Part shown: in pieces, positions 10,950 through 21,584 of the stretch
Position numbering within the stretch: position 1 is the stretch's first letter
How the letters are laid out: each line of letters starts with the position of its first letter
Assembly: GCF_036898095.1 (NCBI RefSeq)
Contig: NC_090765.1
Span: 35,541,217 to 35,605,216, forward strand
Source of the DNA: Palaemon carinicauda
Lineage: Eukaryota; Arthropoda; Malacostraca; Decapoda; Palaemonidae
DNA length: 64,000 nt
Reading direction: 5' to 3'
Notes under the pieces: generated by a model
What the model saw: the letters and a program-made list of their open reading frames with translations, nothing else
What the model was told of the DNA's origin: nothing
Databases searched by the model: none
Program-made: the position numbers and the translations under genes

Positions 10950-13098
10950 ATTTTTTGCATTTCCTTTCAAGAAATCAATTGCCAGGTCGTCGTGTGTGAG
11001 GGATAATAACGAAGAAGTGAGGATTTGCAGTGTTTTTTGCAATAACTGTAACTGGCGACAGTTATCTGTGCAACCTGCTGATATTCACATTCTTCTGCCT
11101 TTTAGATAGCCTTTTTGTTTTCAACTTATTCCCTTGCAATTGTAACCTGGTGGTTTCATGAAAAAGTTGGTTCCTTGAACATTGTTGTGCTTCATTGGAG
11201 GTAGGTGTTTCTTCTATCGCCAGATGTGAGTGTCTTTTTGCCCTCGGAACGGTGCCGAGGATGCATCACCTAGTTTAAGAGTCTCTTAGCAGAATTTCTG
11301 TGATCTCTTCCCCAATTAGACCATCATTGCCATTCTGGACGACACCTTTAGAAGACGAAATTCAAGTTTCTCCTATTTTTGACTTTCTTTATTCCTTGGA
11401 GAACATCAGAAAAGACATCGTCAAAGAAGCCCAGGAAGACCGATCAGTAGGAGTTGCGTACTCGTGATTTCTACCATTCATTTTGCCATGGGAGAGATAA
11501 TGCTGTTCCAAGAAAACATTGTCAGTGTCAGGATGGAAGGGATTTACCCTCGTTTATTTCCTTTCCCTGACTAGTCTGAAGGCAGTCCCCACATGCTTCA
11601 AGAGTCCTCTCGTATGTGCTCCACGAGTAAGATATCCACTAGTACTGATTAGTACTGTGTTGAAACGTACTACCTTTCACACGCTTAAAGGCTATACATA
11701 AGGTCTTTATCTTACTTCCTCTCATGTGCCCTCGTCTAATGACACACAAGCACTACAGTTGTCCATACAAATAGTCTCTGCATTCCTGTATTTTATGTTC
11801 ACAGGCTGTATTTTTGGTCTTATATGTGCTGCCTTTCATGCGTAAACACCTCAGAATTCCACGGGCATGATCTCCACGTTCCTGAATTCTATGAGCACTG
11901 GCTCTAATTATGGTGTTTTTGTGGGAGTAACCAGCTAGTCCTTGAATACAGTACAGTAAAGGAAATAAGAAAGACATCATAAGAAGAGAGAAAGTAGAGC
12001 ACTAATGTCTCACTGGGAGGTTAGAGGGGAGGAGATCGAGGGGGAAGGCAGAGGACAAAGTACATAGACAGTATTGTGGTGGGCTTGGATTATAGTTATA
12101 CACCAAATCAGGTATTGCAAATGGCTAAAGACAGGGAGAGTGGAGGCGACTACAGGCAACTGCCCAGGACACAGCACTTCAGTGACTAAGCAAGCCTCTT
12201 TTGCGGAAGCTCAGAAGGCTGTGTAGTTTTAAATTCTGGGTAATATTTTAGAACTAACCTACCTTGTTTCAAACTCTAGCCTAACTCTAAAAGTGTTGGT
12301 TAGGGGTTCTAGTGCACCATTTTTAAGGGATCTGATGATACCTGTCACCTAGATTCGAGATCCTGCTGTAGAGCCTTTAATTCTTTAATCACTTTACACC
12401 CTTTTGTTGCAAAACCCTCGCACCCCTCATTTCTAGTAGTCTTATAGACACCTTGAATTTGCAAGGCCAAAGACTGAGATGTTAGTCTGGATCCTTATAT
12501 CTCTCCGCTCATTAATTGAAGTACAGTAATGAGAGCCTCTAAGTAACCAATTATCCCTTATTTGCCAAGATGGTCATCTGGATTTTATATCTATTGTAAG
12601 ATTCCCTTAGGCTAAAATGCTTCTTTTTTAATCAGGCCAGTTTATTTATTATTTTATCTAACCCTTCAGCTAACTTTTTCCTTGCTTAGTAGTAATATTC
12701 AAGGGAATGACAGTCGTGTAAAACTGACGAGATGTTCTGTAACTCTCACCAGATTAAGATAATTGGCTGGTACTTTTTGATCTAGGGCACTATTTATAGA
12801 TTAGGTACTGATCAATATCTTACTGTTTGTATCCAGAAACTTTATACCTCATGACCCCTAAGACTGACTGATAACTCTTATAGATTATTCTTTGCATGAA
12901 TTTTAATATTCACTGTGCAAACATAATTTTATGGGCACAGAGCCCTTAGATTGCAAAACTTACTAGCATTGTAAGGTAGTGGAAACTAGAAAATATAAAT
13001 ATGCCTTATGATTTTATATGAAACCAAAAAAATGATAATTTTCCATTGAGGATTATACATTGTAATGAATTTACCTTGATAGGAATTTCCTATTTCAG
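10950..13098. other. Non-coding host sequence, copy 2 to Nudix exon A
   Basis: Nothing coding that I can support. This is probably the intron or 5' region preceding exon A of the Nudix gene. The segment near 12340-12520 resembles 42935-43090 in places (both contain CTGGATCCTTATAT), perhaps an old dispersed repeat. Confidence 0.4.
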
Positions 13099-13184
13099 CA
13101 TGGATTTGTATTTCACCATACTCAACCTGACTTTGTCACGATGGTGCGTTGGTTAGCTATCAATGAACCAAACAATTTACCAGG
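13099..13184 (+). CDS. NUDT6: NUDT6-like Nudix hydrolase, exon A (internal)
   Basis: The exon follows the acceptor TTTCCTATTTCAG and ends at the donor GG|GTAATG. It starts in phase 0 and leaves two bases of a codon that exon B completes to Gly-Tyr. The 28 residues begin with HGFVFHH and contain VRWLAINEPNNLPG. They match the segment of the NUDT6 family just before the Nudix fold (FCFHH...LPGYASH in the human protein). The family's N-terminal part is not visible upstream; it is probably encoded before the window or in an exon I could not recognise. NUDT6 is a Nudix protein known as the product of the FGF2 antisense gene in vertebrates; its substrate is unsettled. There is no FGF2 evidence here. 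Confidence 0.82.
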
Positions 13185-13422
13185 GTAATGTATATTTTGG
13201 TGATCATTTGTTACTAGAGGGAACACAATTTTTTTTTGTTTTCATTTGTATGTAATTTTCATGGCAAAAATTATTTTGAAATATTGAAGTTATTTTTTAC
13301 ATGTTCTGATTATTTTGAAATTATTTTTTAGGAAGTTCATTTGGAAAACTTTCCACCATATTTGAGGTATGACACCTTGATAGAATTTTAGTGATTATCA
13401 TATATTAATGCTTATTATGTGT

Positions 13423-13596
13423 TTTTAAATATTTAACTTAGCCGGTGAATATATAATAGCTGCAACTCTGCGGCTCGACAGAAAACACACTCAAAAAACT
13501 CGCGAGCGATCGCTATGAAGGTTGCGGGTGTGCCCACCAGCGCCAACTGTCGGCCAGATACCACTCTTGCATGTAAACAAAACCTTCAATTCTTCT
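13423..13596 (+). repeat. Left inverted terminal repeat, copy 3
   Basis: Starts TTTTAAATATTTAACTTAGC and contains GCGATCGC. It is nearly the perfect complement of 19677-19828, including CACACTC and TTGCATG variants that copy 4 does not have. Confidence 0.88.
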
Positions 13597-13802
13597 CTGT
13601 CGACGTTGACGACAAGACGTATTCATACTCGCTGTAGAACCTGGAGTTTTCTTAACATATTTGGTGAAGTACTTCATTTTGGTTTGAGCTTTCGCAGTAC
13701 AGTACAGGTGTTTTATCTTCAACTTAAATCTTGAACTCGTTTTTGGATAGATTTAATTTTTGATGACTTTGGATTGTTTTTTGGACTTTCCTTGACTTTT
13801 AA

Positions 13803-14830
13803 ATGGCCGACCCTTCCCTCAGTACGGAAGTGTGTTTAGGCTTTTAGCAATTATCTTATCACGTTATAAATTAATTATAGATTTTCCTCTATATATTTTA
13901 TATCTCAACCGCCTTTATTAGGCCTCTTCGATTAGCTTTCCATTTATAATAAACATCAAAATAGATTTTAATGATTTGTTTATATGCGACCTTTCCTGAG
14001 AGTAGGCGGTCCTAACTTGGAAACCGAAGTTAAACAACGTTGAGCCCTTTCAATTGTAAATAGCTTTTACAGAGCTAATGATTTAAAACTTATTAAATGA
14101 ATATTTTTTAATAGATATTTTATGAAAGATTTTCTTTGAATAGTCTTCGTACTGTTTCAAAGATGAACTAACGTTTAGTTTATTTATGCTACGCAGTTTG
14201 CGCTCTATCGTTACGATAGAGAGAGAGAGTATCACGGTTTCACTTTGCAGAAAGAGTAAATCGATTCTGACGTTTTGTTCATTCTTCTTTCAAAGCTTAA
14301 ATGTTTTAAATTCTATTTTAAAGGAACTTTTTAATTGAAAAACCTTTCAGTTTTTTCCTTTGGTCAAATAACCTGTTTTTTTGACGAAACGTAAGTGGGC
14401 TCTTCTTTTAGGTGCGAAATCAAGAGAGAGAGAGAGAGAGAGATAGAGACGGAGGGAGAGAGAGGAGAGAAAACGTTCCGATCTTTATCTCGTCCCAAGC
14501 GGGTAACGTTGTTCTCGAGTTACTCTCGTCCCTAGTCTCTGTATGGGGAGAAAGGATAAAACATTTTTAGTTTTTTATTCTCGTCCCAAGGCAATGTACG
14601 GTGAGAGATTGAAAACGTAGTTTTGAATGAACTAGTGTTTAGTCTCTTCCCCAGCCACTGATTTTTTTATCTTAAAATATGTTTACTGTTTTTTGCTGGT
14701 ATTAATGTGCTTACATTATACGACTGATTTCGCAATTACAACCTTTTGATGAGGGTAGAATTGCGTGCTTCAGGTAGAAATCAGTTTTATTCATATCTAA
14801 TGTGAATTGTTAAAAAATTCGATTTCAGTG
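13803..14830 (+). other. Non-coding block replacing gag N-terminus, copy 3
   Basis: Homologous to 4916-6018. It has the start motif ATGGCCGACCC followed by an early stop, AT-rich sequence, a GA run (14414-14465), and ends at TTCGATTTCAG. Confidence 0.65.
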
Positions 14831-16420
14831 AAATAAGTGCAAAACAGAAAATCGTAGTGATAAAGTGATATTGCGCAAAGTGTTATCAGTGTTGCGACCG
14901 AGGGTTCGTCTGTTCGTGCCTGTCGTTCGCCTAGTCCGAGACCTCTTGCAAGCTCCCAAGCCAAGGGGAGAAGTAATGTCGTACGACTTATGGGTTCGAG
15001 AGGCCTTGATCAGCGAACAGACGTTCCCTCTATGGTATCGGATGTATCTTACCAAGATCACCCCTACCATAAGGCGAGAGAGACGATTTTCTCCTCGTCA
15101 TCCGAGGCTTTTCGCATAAGAAACTGTGAAACAAGGTTTCGAGGCCCTTTAAGCGAAAGTCAGTCCTTTCAGGACAGGTCCAGCGTCCTGGTTTTAACCT
15201 TTAGGACAGCTCTGACCCTATGCAGTCATCGGAAGACTGCTCGCCGCCTAACAAAAGCGTAACACAGACTCCGAGAGTCTTTTTGTAGGCAAGGTTTTGC
15301 GGTCACAGACGTTACCCTCGTCTCTTACCGCAACCATTCCCGTTGATCCTAAATGGGTTGTACGGCAAGACATGCAGAATAAGCTTGCCTCCCTTATGGA
15401 AGACTATTCTGCCGATAAGTCCGTTGAGCCTAGCCGTTTATCTCATCGAGATCCTGCCCTTCAGCCACCCTACCGTTCCTTTGTGCGTCCTGTTGACGTT
15501 GGCGTAGCCAAGTCACGTCAGTCAGGTTGTTTAGAACCACACTCGATGCGGTCTCGTGTGGATTTTCAGCCACATTTGGACGTTAGGCCACTTGCTGATG
15601 CTCCTTTTGACGTTCAGGACGTTCGCTAACAATCGGAGTTGACTTGTTTTGACGCTGAGCGTCAACCTCCGCATTCTAGAGTTGTTTTGACTGCTCAGTC
15701 TAGGCGGTCAAAGCAGTCTCGAGTGGACGCTGTGCGTCCTCACGCACCTGTTGTTGTTGACAGTTCACAGACTGTCAAGCAGTTACATGACGTTGCGTCC
15801 TGGTCCACTACTAATGCACCAGTGCGTGTGGACTCTGCTTGTAAAGCATTGCCACCACGGTAGGTCTCTCCCTTGCTTGAGACTCTGCTATTGTCGGACA
15901 AGGTTCCTTCAGATGAGGAAGTTGCTGTTCCCCCTCCTACTGATATTCCCTTGAGGACTCTGTCAGACGGAGAGGAGCCTAAAGCTGCTTATCCCTCTAT
16001 GGACTTTAAATAAATCATGCTGATTTTTAAGGATCTTTGTCCGGATCTTTTTGTAACTGCTGCTCCTCGTTCGCCTAAACGTCATAGCTTACACTAGGCC
16101 TAGCTACTTCGAAGCCGTTGTTTTATAAGCTAGTGCTCTCTCGCTCTTCTAAGAGAGCTTTACGTTTGCTAGGCGACTGGTTTTTCACCAGAAGGAGTTT
16201 GGGGGAGACAGCCTTTGCTTTCCCTTCTTTTAAACTGGCTTATAGAGCGAGAGTCTGATATGACACGAGAGAAGTTCTCGGCTTGGGAGTTCCTGCCTCT
16301 GCCCAGATAGACTTCTCAAACCTCATAGACTCTCCCTGGCGCCTGGCCATGAGACGCTCCAAGATTTTACAGGTCGACTTCACAGCTATTTTCGAGCCTT
16401 TGAAGTTTTGCTGTACAATT
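14831..16420 (+). pseudogene. gag remnant, copy 3
   Basis: The gag middle region in several frames: pieces near 14990-15262, 15297-15629 and 15639-15863. There are several small indels and a stop at 15627-15629. It shares the TAA after MDFK (about 16012) with copy 2. It lacks the zinc-motif N-terminus and the C-terminal basic tail. Confidence 0.75.
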
Positions 16421-16439
16421 ATGTCATGCATAAACAAGG

Positions 16440-16545
16440 CTTTCAGGGATGGCTCCAATGATCTGACAGCCACGTTCTCTGCAGGAACAAGTCCCTCAGG
16501 GATGGCTCCAATGATTTGGCAGCCATGTTCACTGCAGGAGTACGT
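16440..16545 (+). repeat. 53-bp tandem duplication in gag remnant, copy 3
   Basis: Same duplication and position as in copy 2 (7659-7764), now diverged between units. Confidence 0.75.
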
Positions 16546-18063
16546 AAGAGGCGAGTGCGCTCAATGTGTTCATTGTCAAGACAAACTTCACGATGAAGTC
16601 TACCAGGCTGTCTTGACAGCATTTATGGAAGGCGACTGGATGGTCTCTCTCGACCTTCAGGAGGCATACTTCCACATTCCTATACACCCGGATTCCCAAC
16701 CGTTTCTGAGGTTTATTTACAGGAATGTGGGGTACCAGTTTCGAGCCCTGTGCTTTGGTCTCAGTCCTGCGCCTCTCGTGTTTACGAGGCTCATGAGGAA
16801 TGTGGCAAAATCCCTCCATCTATCAGGGATCCGAGCCTCCCTGTACTTGGACGACTGGCTTCTCAGAGCATCGTCCAGTCTTCGCTGTCTGCAGGATCTA
16901 CATTGGACGTTGAGTCTGGCCAGGGAGTTGGGACTTTTGGTCAACCTAAAAGTCCCAACTGATCCCATCCCAGATTATTCTATATTTGGGGATGGAGATT
17001 CGCAGTCAAGCCCTGCTCGAAGTCCAACTAATGCTGAAACGAAACGTTTATTCAGTCAGGAGTTGGAACAGTCTCGTAGGGACTCTCTCATCCCTGGAGC
17101 AGTTTGTCTCACTAGGGAGACTACACCTTCTGCCTCTCCGGTTCCATCTAGCCTCTCACTGGAACTAGGACAAGACATTAGAGACGGTATCATTCCCAGT
17201 CTCCGAACCAGTTAAGGCATGCCTGAAATGGTGGGACAGCAATATCAGTCTGAGAGAGGGACTATCCCTAGCAGTCAAGAACCCAAACCACGTGTTGTCC
17301 TCAGACGCGTCGGATTTGGGTTGGGGTGCGACCCTGGACGGTCGGGAATGCTCGGGTCTGTGGACCTCAAGTCAGAAGAGCATGCACATCAACGGCAAAG
17401 AGCTATTAGCAGTCCACTTGGCCTTGATGATATTAGAAAGCTTCTTCGAAACTTAGTGGTAGAGGCAACTCAGACAACACCACAACTTTGGCGTACATCT
17501 CCAAGCAAGGAGGCTCACACTCCTTCACGCTGCTCGAGATCGCAAGGGACCTTCTCTTATGGTCAAGAATTCGAGGCATCTCCCTGTTGACGAGATTCAT
17601 CCAGGGGGACTTGAACGTCTTGGCAGACTGTCTCAGTCGGAGGGGTCAGGTGATACCCACGGAATGGACCCTCCACAAGGACGTGGGCAAGAGTCTTTGG
17701 GCTACTTGGGGTCAACCCACCATAGACCTCTTTGCCTCCTCGTTGACCAAAAGGTTACCAATCTATTGCTCTCCAGTCCTAGATACAGAAGCAATCTACA
17801 TAGACGCGTTTCTACTGGATTGGTCTTTTCTGGACTTATATGCATTCCCACCATTCAAGATAGTCAACAAGGTACTGCAGAAGTTCGCCTCTCATGAAGG
17901 GACAAGGTTGACGTTGGTTGCTACCCTCTGGCCCGCGAGAGAGTGGTGCACCGAGGTACTTCAATGGCTGGTAGACTTTCCAAGAAGTCTTCCTCTAACG
18001 GTAGATCTGTTACGTCAGCCCCACGTAAAGAATGTCCATCAAGCCTCCCTGCTCTTCGTCTGA
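16546..18063 (+). pseudogene. RT / RNase H / methyltransferase-like remnant, copy 3
   Basis: The same gag-to-RT deletion junction as in copy 2. RT motif A (SLDLQEAYFHIPIH) and motif C (YLDDW) are intact up to about 16950, where the frame shifts after LLVNLK. The RNase H middle and the methyltransferase-like segment are open again at 17488-18063 (SKQGG, ADCLSR, DLFA, YAFPPF). Confidence 0.78.
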
Positions 18064-19138
18064 CTTCCTTCAGACTATCGAAAGACTCTCAAGAGCTAGA
18101 GGCTTTTCGAAGGAGGCAGCCAGTGCGATTGCAAGAGCTAGGAGAGCTTCTACCATTAGAGTATACCAGTCGAAGTGGGAAGTCTTTCGAGACTGGTGCA
18201 AGTCAGCATCTGTGTCCTCGTCCAGTACCTCTGTAGCCCAAATCGCAGTTTTCTTTTACATCTGAGAAAGGTTCACTCCCTTTCAGCTCCCACGATTAAG
18301 GGCTACAGGAGCATGTTGGCTTCGGTCTTTCGACATAGAGGCTTAGATCTTTCCAACAATAAAGATCTCCAAGATCTCCTTAAGTCTTTCAAGACCTCTA
18401 AGGAACGTCGTTTGGCAACTCCTGGATGGAACTTAGACGTGGTCCTAAGGTTCCTCATGTCAGACAGGTTTGAGCCATTACATTCAGCCTCCCTGAAGGA
18501 TCTCACCCTCAAGACACTTTTCCTAGTGTGCTTGGCTTCGGCTAAAAGGGTCAGTGAACTTCATGCCTTCAGTAAGAACATCGGCTTTTTTACAGAAAAA
18601 AGCCACTTGTTCACTTCAACTTGGTTTCCTGGCCAAAAAATGAACTGCCTTCTTGTCCTTGGCCTAAATCTTTTGATATTCCTTGCTTATCAGAGATCGT
18701 AGGCAACGAACTGGAAAGAGTATTATGTCCTGTTAGAGCTCTTAAGTTCGATTTAGCTCGTACTAAGTCATTACGAGGGAAATCTGAGGCATTATGGTGC
18801 TCAGTTAAGAAACCTTCATTGCCTATGTCAAAGAATGCTTTGTCATATTTTATCAGATTTTTTTAATACGAGAAGCTCATTCTCACTTGAATGAGAAAGA
18901 CCGATGTTTGCTTAAGGTTAAGACTCACAAAGTTAGAGATATAGCAACCTCCGTGGCCTTCAAGCAAAATAAATCTCTGCAAAGTATTATGGACGCGACT
19001 TTTTGGAGAAGCAAGTCAGTGTTCGCGTCATTTTACTTAAAAGATGTCCAGACTCTTTACGAGGACTGCTACACACTGGGTCCATTCGTTGCAGCGAGTG
19101 CAGTAGTGGGTGAGGGTTCAACCACTACACTTCCCTAA
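18032..19138 (+). pseudogene. Tyrosine recombinase remnant, copy 3
   Basis: All parts of YR are present but in four overlapping frame segments (18032-18265, 18175-18702, 18621-18866, 18887-19138). Single-base changes in homopolymers break it (for example extra bases near 18595 and 18860). The catalytic region with WRSKS and FYLKD is kept; the HxxR box reads KTHKVRD. Confidence 0.8.
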
Positions 19139-19542
19139 TTCCATATCCTTTTAATCTGTCTCTTGAAATGTTTTTAATATTGTTTTATGGGTTGTTCGGA
19201 AGGCTAAGAAGCCTTTCGCATCCTGGTTGATTTGGCGGGTGGTCAAAGTCATTTCTTGAGAGCGCCCAGATTAGGGGTTTGATGAGGTCCTGTTGTATGG
19301 GTTGCAACCCTTGATACTTCAGCTCCTGGGAGTCTTTCAGCATCCTAAGAGGATCGCTGGGCTCCGTGAGGAAGACAGACTTACAAGGCAGAGTAATCGT
19401 CTAAGTCAACTTCCTTACCAGGTACCTATATATTTTGGTTTTGTTATATTGATAACTGTCAAAATGAAAAAACTCTTAGCTTATACGCTGTAAACTTAAT
19501 TAACTCTGGTCTCTACCCACCGCCTTGGGTGTGAATCAGCTA

Positions 19543-19632
19543 TTATATATTCACCGGCTAAGTTAAATATTTAAAAATGATATTTTAATTATAAAATAAA
19601 TTTTTGAATATACTTACCCGGTGAATATATAA
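19543..19632 (+). repeat. Internal complementary region, copy 3
   Basis: The two halves are complementary to the left terminus and right terminus of the element. Confidence 0.87.
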
Positions 19633-19676
19633 ATTAAATGACCCTCCCTTCCTCCCCAATAGAGACGCAGCGGGAC

Positions 19677-19873
19677 GAGAAGAATTGAAGGTTTTGTTTA
19701 CATGCAAGAGTGGTATCTGGCCGACAGTTGGCGCTGGTGGGCACACCCGCAACCTTCATAGCGATCGCTCGCGAGTATTTTGAGTGTGTTTTCTGTCGAG
19801 CCGCAGAGTTGCAGCTATTATATATTCACCGGGTAAGTATATTCAAAAATTTATTTTATAATTAAAATATCAT
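19677..19873 (+). repeat. Right inverted terminal repeat, copy 3
   Basis: Partner of 13423-13596. It holds the consensus-like splice donor GG|GTAAGTAT at 19831-19840, 67 bases before the Nudix exon B acceptor end. Confidence 0.88.
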
Positions 19874-19899
19874 TTTTATTGAAGTTTCTGATTTTTCAG

Positions 19900-20024
19900 A
19901 TATGCCCATAACATGGTTGGAGTTGGTGCATTTGTTGTGAATAGCAACGATGAACTTCTAGTAGTACGTGAAAGGTTTCATACAAAACCACACTGGAAGC
20001 TGCCTGGGGGATATGTAAATCAAG
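19900..20024 (+). CDS. NUDT6: NUDT6-like Nudix hydrolase, exon B
   Basis: The acceptor is TTTCTGATTTTTCAG and the donor CAAG|GTAAAG. The exon adds one base to the split Gly codon, then encodes YAHNMVGVGAFVV... and LPGGYVNQ. This is the first half of the Nudix fold, and its final glycine (GG before YVNQ) opens the Nudix box, which continues in exon C. The reading phase agrees on both sides (2 in, 1 out). The DIRS copy 3 right end lies only 26 bp upstream, leaving just TTTTATTGAAGTTTCTGA and the acceptor as intron end. Normal splicing therefore depends on a branch point in or very close to the transposon. Family assignment is strong; function is inferred from homology. Confidence 0.9.
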
Positions 20025-21207
20025 GTAAAGATACCTTAAGAAAATGAATCATGCCGATAAAAGTGCTGTGGAGAGAAATAGATAAGTCAGAAGTATTGTG
20101 AGACTATTGAAGAGACCATATAGGAATGATTATTTTTATGTCTTGGAGGAAATGAGGTTGAATGAAGGCAGTTGCTGCAAAGCCGTATTTGAAGTGTCAT
20201 CGTTATGAAAGGTATAGATTCATTTCCATCCTTTTAATGTTTATAGATTTTTCACTGTTAGAGTCAGCTGCAAATTAAAATAATTTGTTGCTATGTTCAA
20301 AATAGATACAAACCAATTTTTTTATATACAGTGTATAACTTATTGTGAAAATGAAAGCTCATTTAGCCAATTGTGAATTAGTAAAAGTATAGATTACATT
20401 AAGGAAACAAAGAGAGATTATATGGTAGAATAAAAGATTGTGTACTGTTATACAGGAGGGTGAGTATGGCAATCCATGAGAAAATTAAGGAAAAATAAAT
20501 TGATAATGGAAATATTGAACATAGGGCTTGGCAGTCATGTTGAGGAGAATAAGAAGCTGTCATGGACTAATGTGAATGTGGGGAAAAAGTTTATTGAGTA
20601 CTTTGATCATAAAATTAAAGCTGCGCAGGGAAAGATGCTATCGGGAAAAATATGGAGAAAGAATGTTGATTTGAATGATACAGGAGTAGGAACATTTTTT
20701 TCAACTTGAGAATGTTTGCTGAGGTAAGAGGTTAAACTATAGAAAAGTGCCAAGCATTGATGATATTACAAGTTGGAGCCTGTGTTGAGGTGTTGATACT
20801 GTGATTTAAAGTCCTATTCAGATGTGTAAGGTATGTTTTCTGGATGGAGGCAAAAGTTACTAAGGAATAGATGAGAGCAATAATTACTCAATTGCTAGCA
20901 ATAAGGGATACAGAAATTATATGATTACTTTATAATGTTAAGTATGTATAAGAAGCTTAAGGATAGGAATTTTACTGAGGAAGAAACAAGGTTACAATGT
21001 ATTTGGGGATCAAGATACATACATTGACAGGTGAATATCATTAGGAGCCAGGATTTGAAGGACTTTTGATTGTTTCCATATCCCCCAAGCTGTGAGACTC
21101 TGGTTGGCCAAATTACTCACACTCAATACAGAAGTTTTAGGAGGAAGACTTCAATTTTGCTTTCTAGCTATTCTTAGCTCAATTACTAATGCCTGTGTGT
21201 TACCACT
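20025..21207. other. Intron sequence, Nudix exon B to DIRS copy 4
   Basis: AT-rich intron without recognisable genes or elements. A 77-codon open stretch near 20476 shows no family similarity and I do not call it. Confidence 0.5.
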
Positions 21208-21382
21208 TTTTAAATATTTAACTTAGCCGGTGAATATATAATAGCTGCAACTCTGCGGCTCGACAGAAAACATACTCAAAAAACTCGCGAGCGATCGCTA
21301 TGAAGGTTGCGGGTGTGCCCACCAGCGCCAACTGTCGGCCAGATACCACTCTTGTATGTAAACAAAACCTTCAATTCTTCTC
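21208..21382 (+). repeat. Left inverted terminal repeat, copy 4
   Basis: The outermost 22 bases (TTTTAAATATTTAACTTAGC...) are unique to the left end and pair with the first ICR half. From CCGG inwards it is the complement of the right repeat, with private CATACTC and TTGTATG variants at both ends. It contains GCGATCGC. Confidence 0.9.
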
Positions 21383-21584
21383 TGTCGACGTTGACGACAA
21401 GACGTATTCATACTCGCTGTAGAACCTGGAGTTTTCCCATCATATTTGGTGAAGTACTTTATTTTGGTTTGAGCTTTCGCAGTGCAGGTGTTTTTCCTCA
21501 ACATAAACTCTTGAACTCTTTATTGAATCGGATTATTTGTTGATGACTTGGATTGTTTTTGGAATTTTCTTTGACTAATTCAAA
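21383..21584 (+). other. DIRS 5' untranslated leader, copy 4
   Basis: About 200 bp between the ITR and the gag ATG, conserved in copies 2, 3 and 5 (for example TTTGGTGAAGTACTT and GAGCTTTCGCAGT). The conservation makes it a candidate for promoter or initiation sequence. I see no clear TATA box. Confidence 0.5.

Larger units (their letters stand above)
13423..19873 (+). mobile_element. DIRS1-like retrotransposon copy 3, defective, in Nudix intron A-B
   Basis: Complete from terminus to terminus, but broken in every coding region. The termini are of the copy 4 type with private variants shared by both ends (CACACTC, GCATG). The interior shares its defects with copy 2. The right end lies 26 bp upstream of Nudix exon B, so the element sits almost on the splice acceptor. 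Confidence 0.88.

Noticed and set aside
10969..11106. Possible Nudix upstream exon after the acceptor-like CATTTCCTTTCAAG
   Set aside because: It is open for about 44 codons but has no similarity to the NUDT6 N-terminus and no convincing donor.
20476..20709. 77-codon open frame in the intron after exon B
   Set aside because: Lys/Asn-rich, AT-driven composition; no family recognised.
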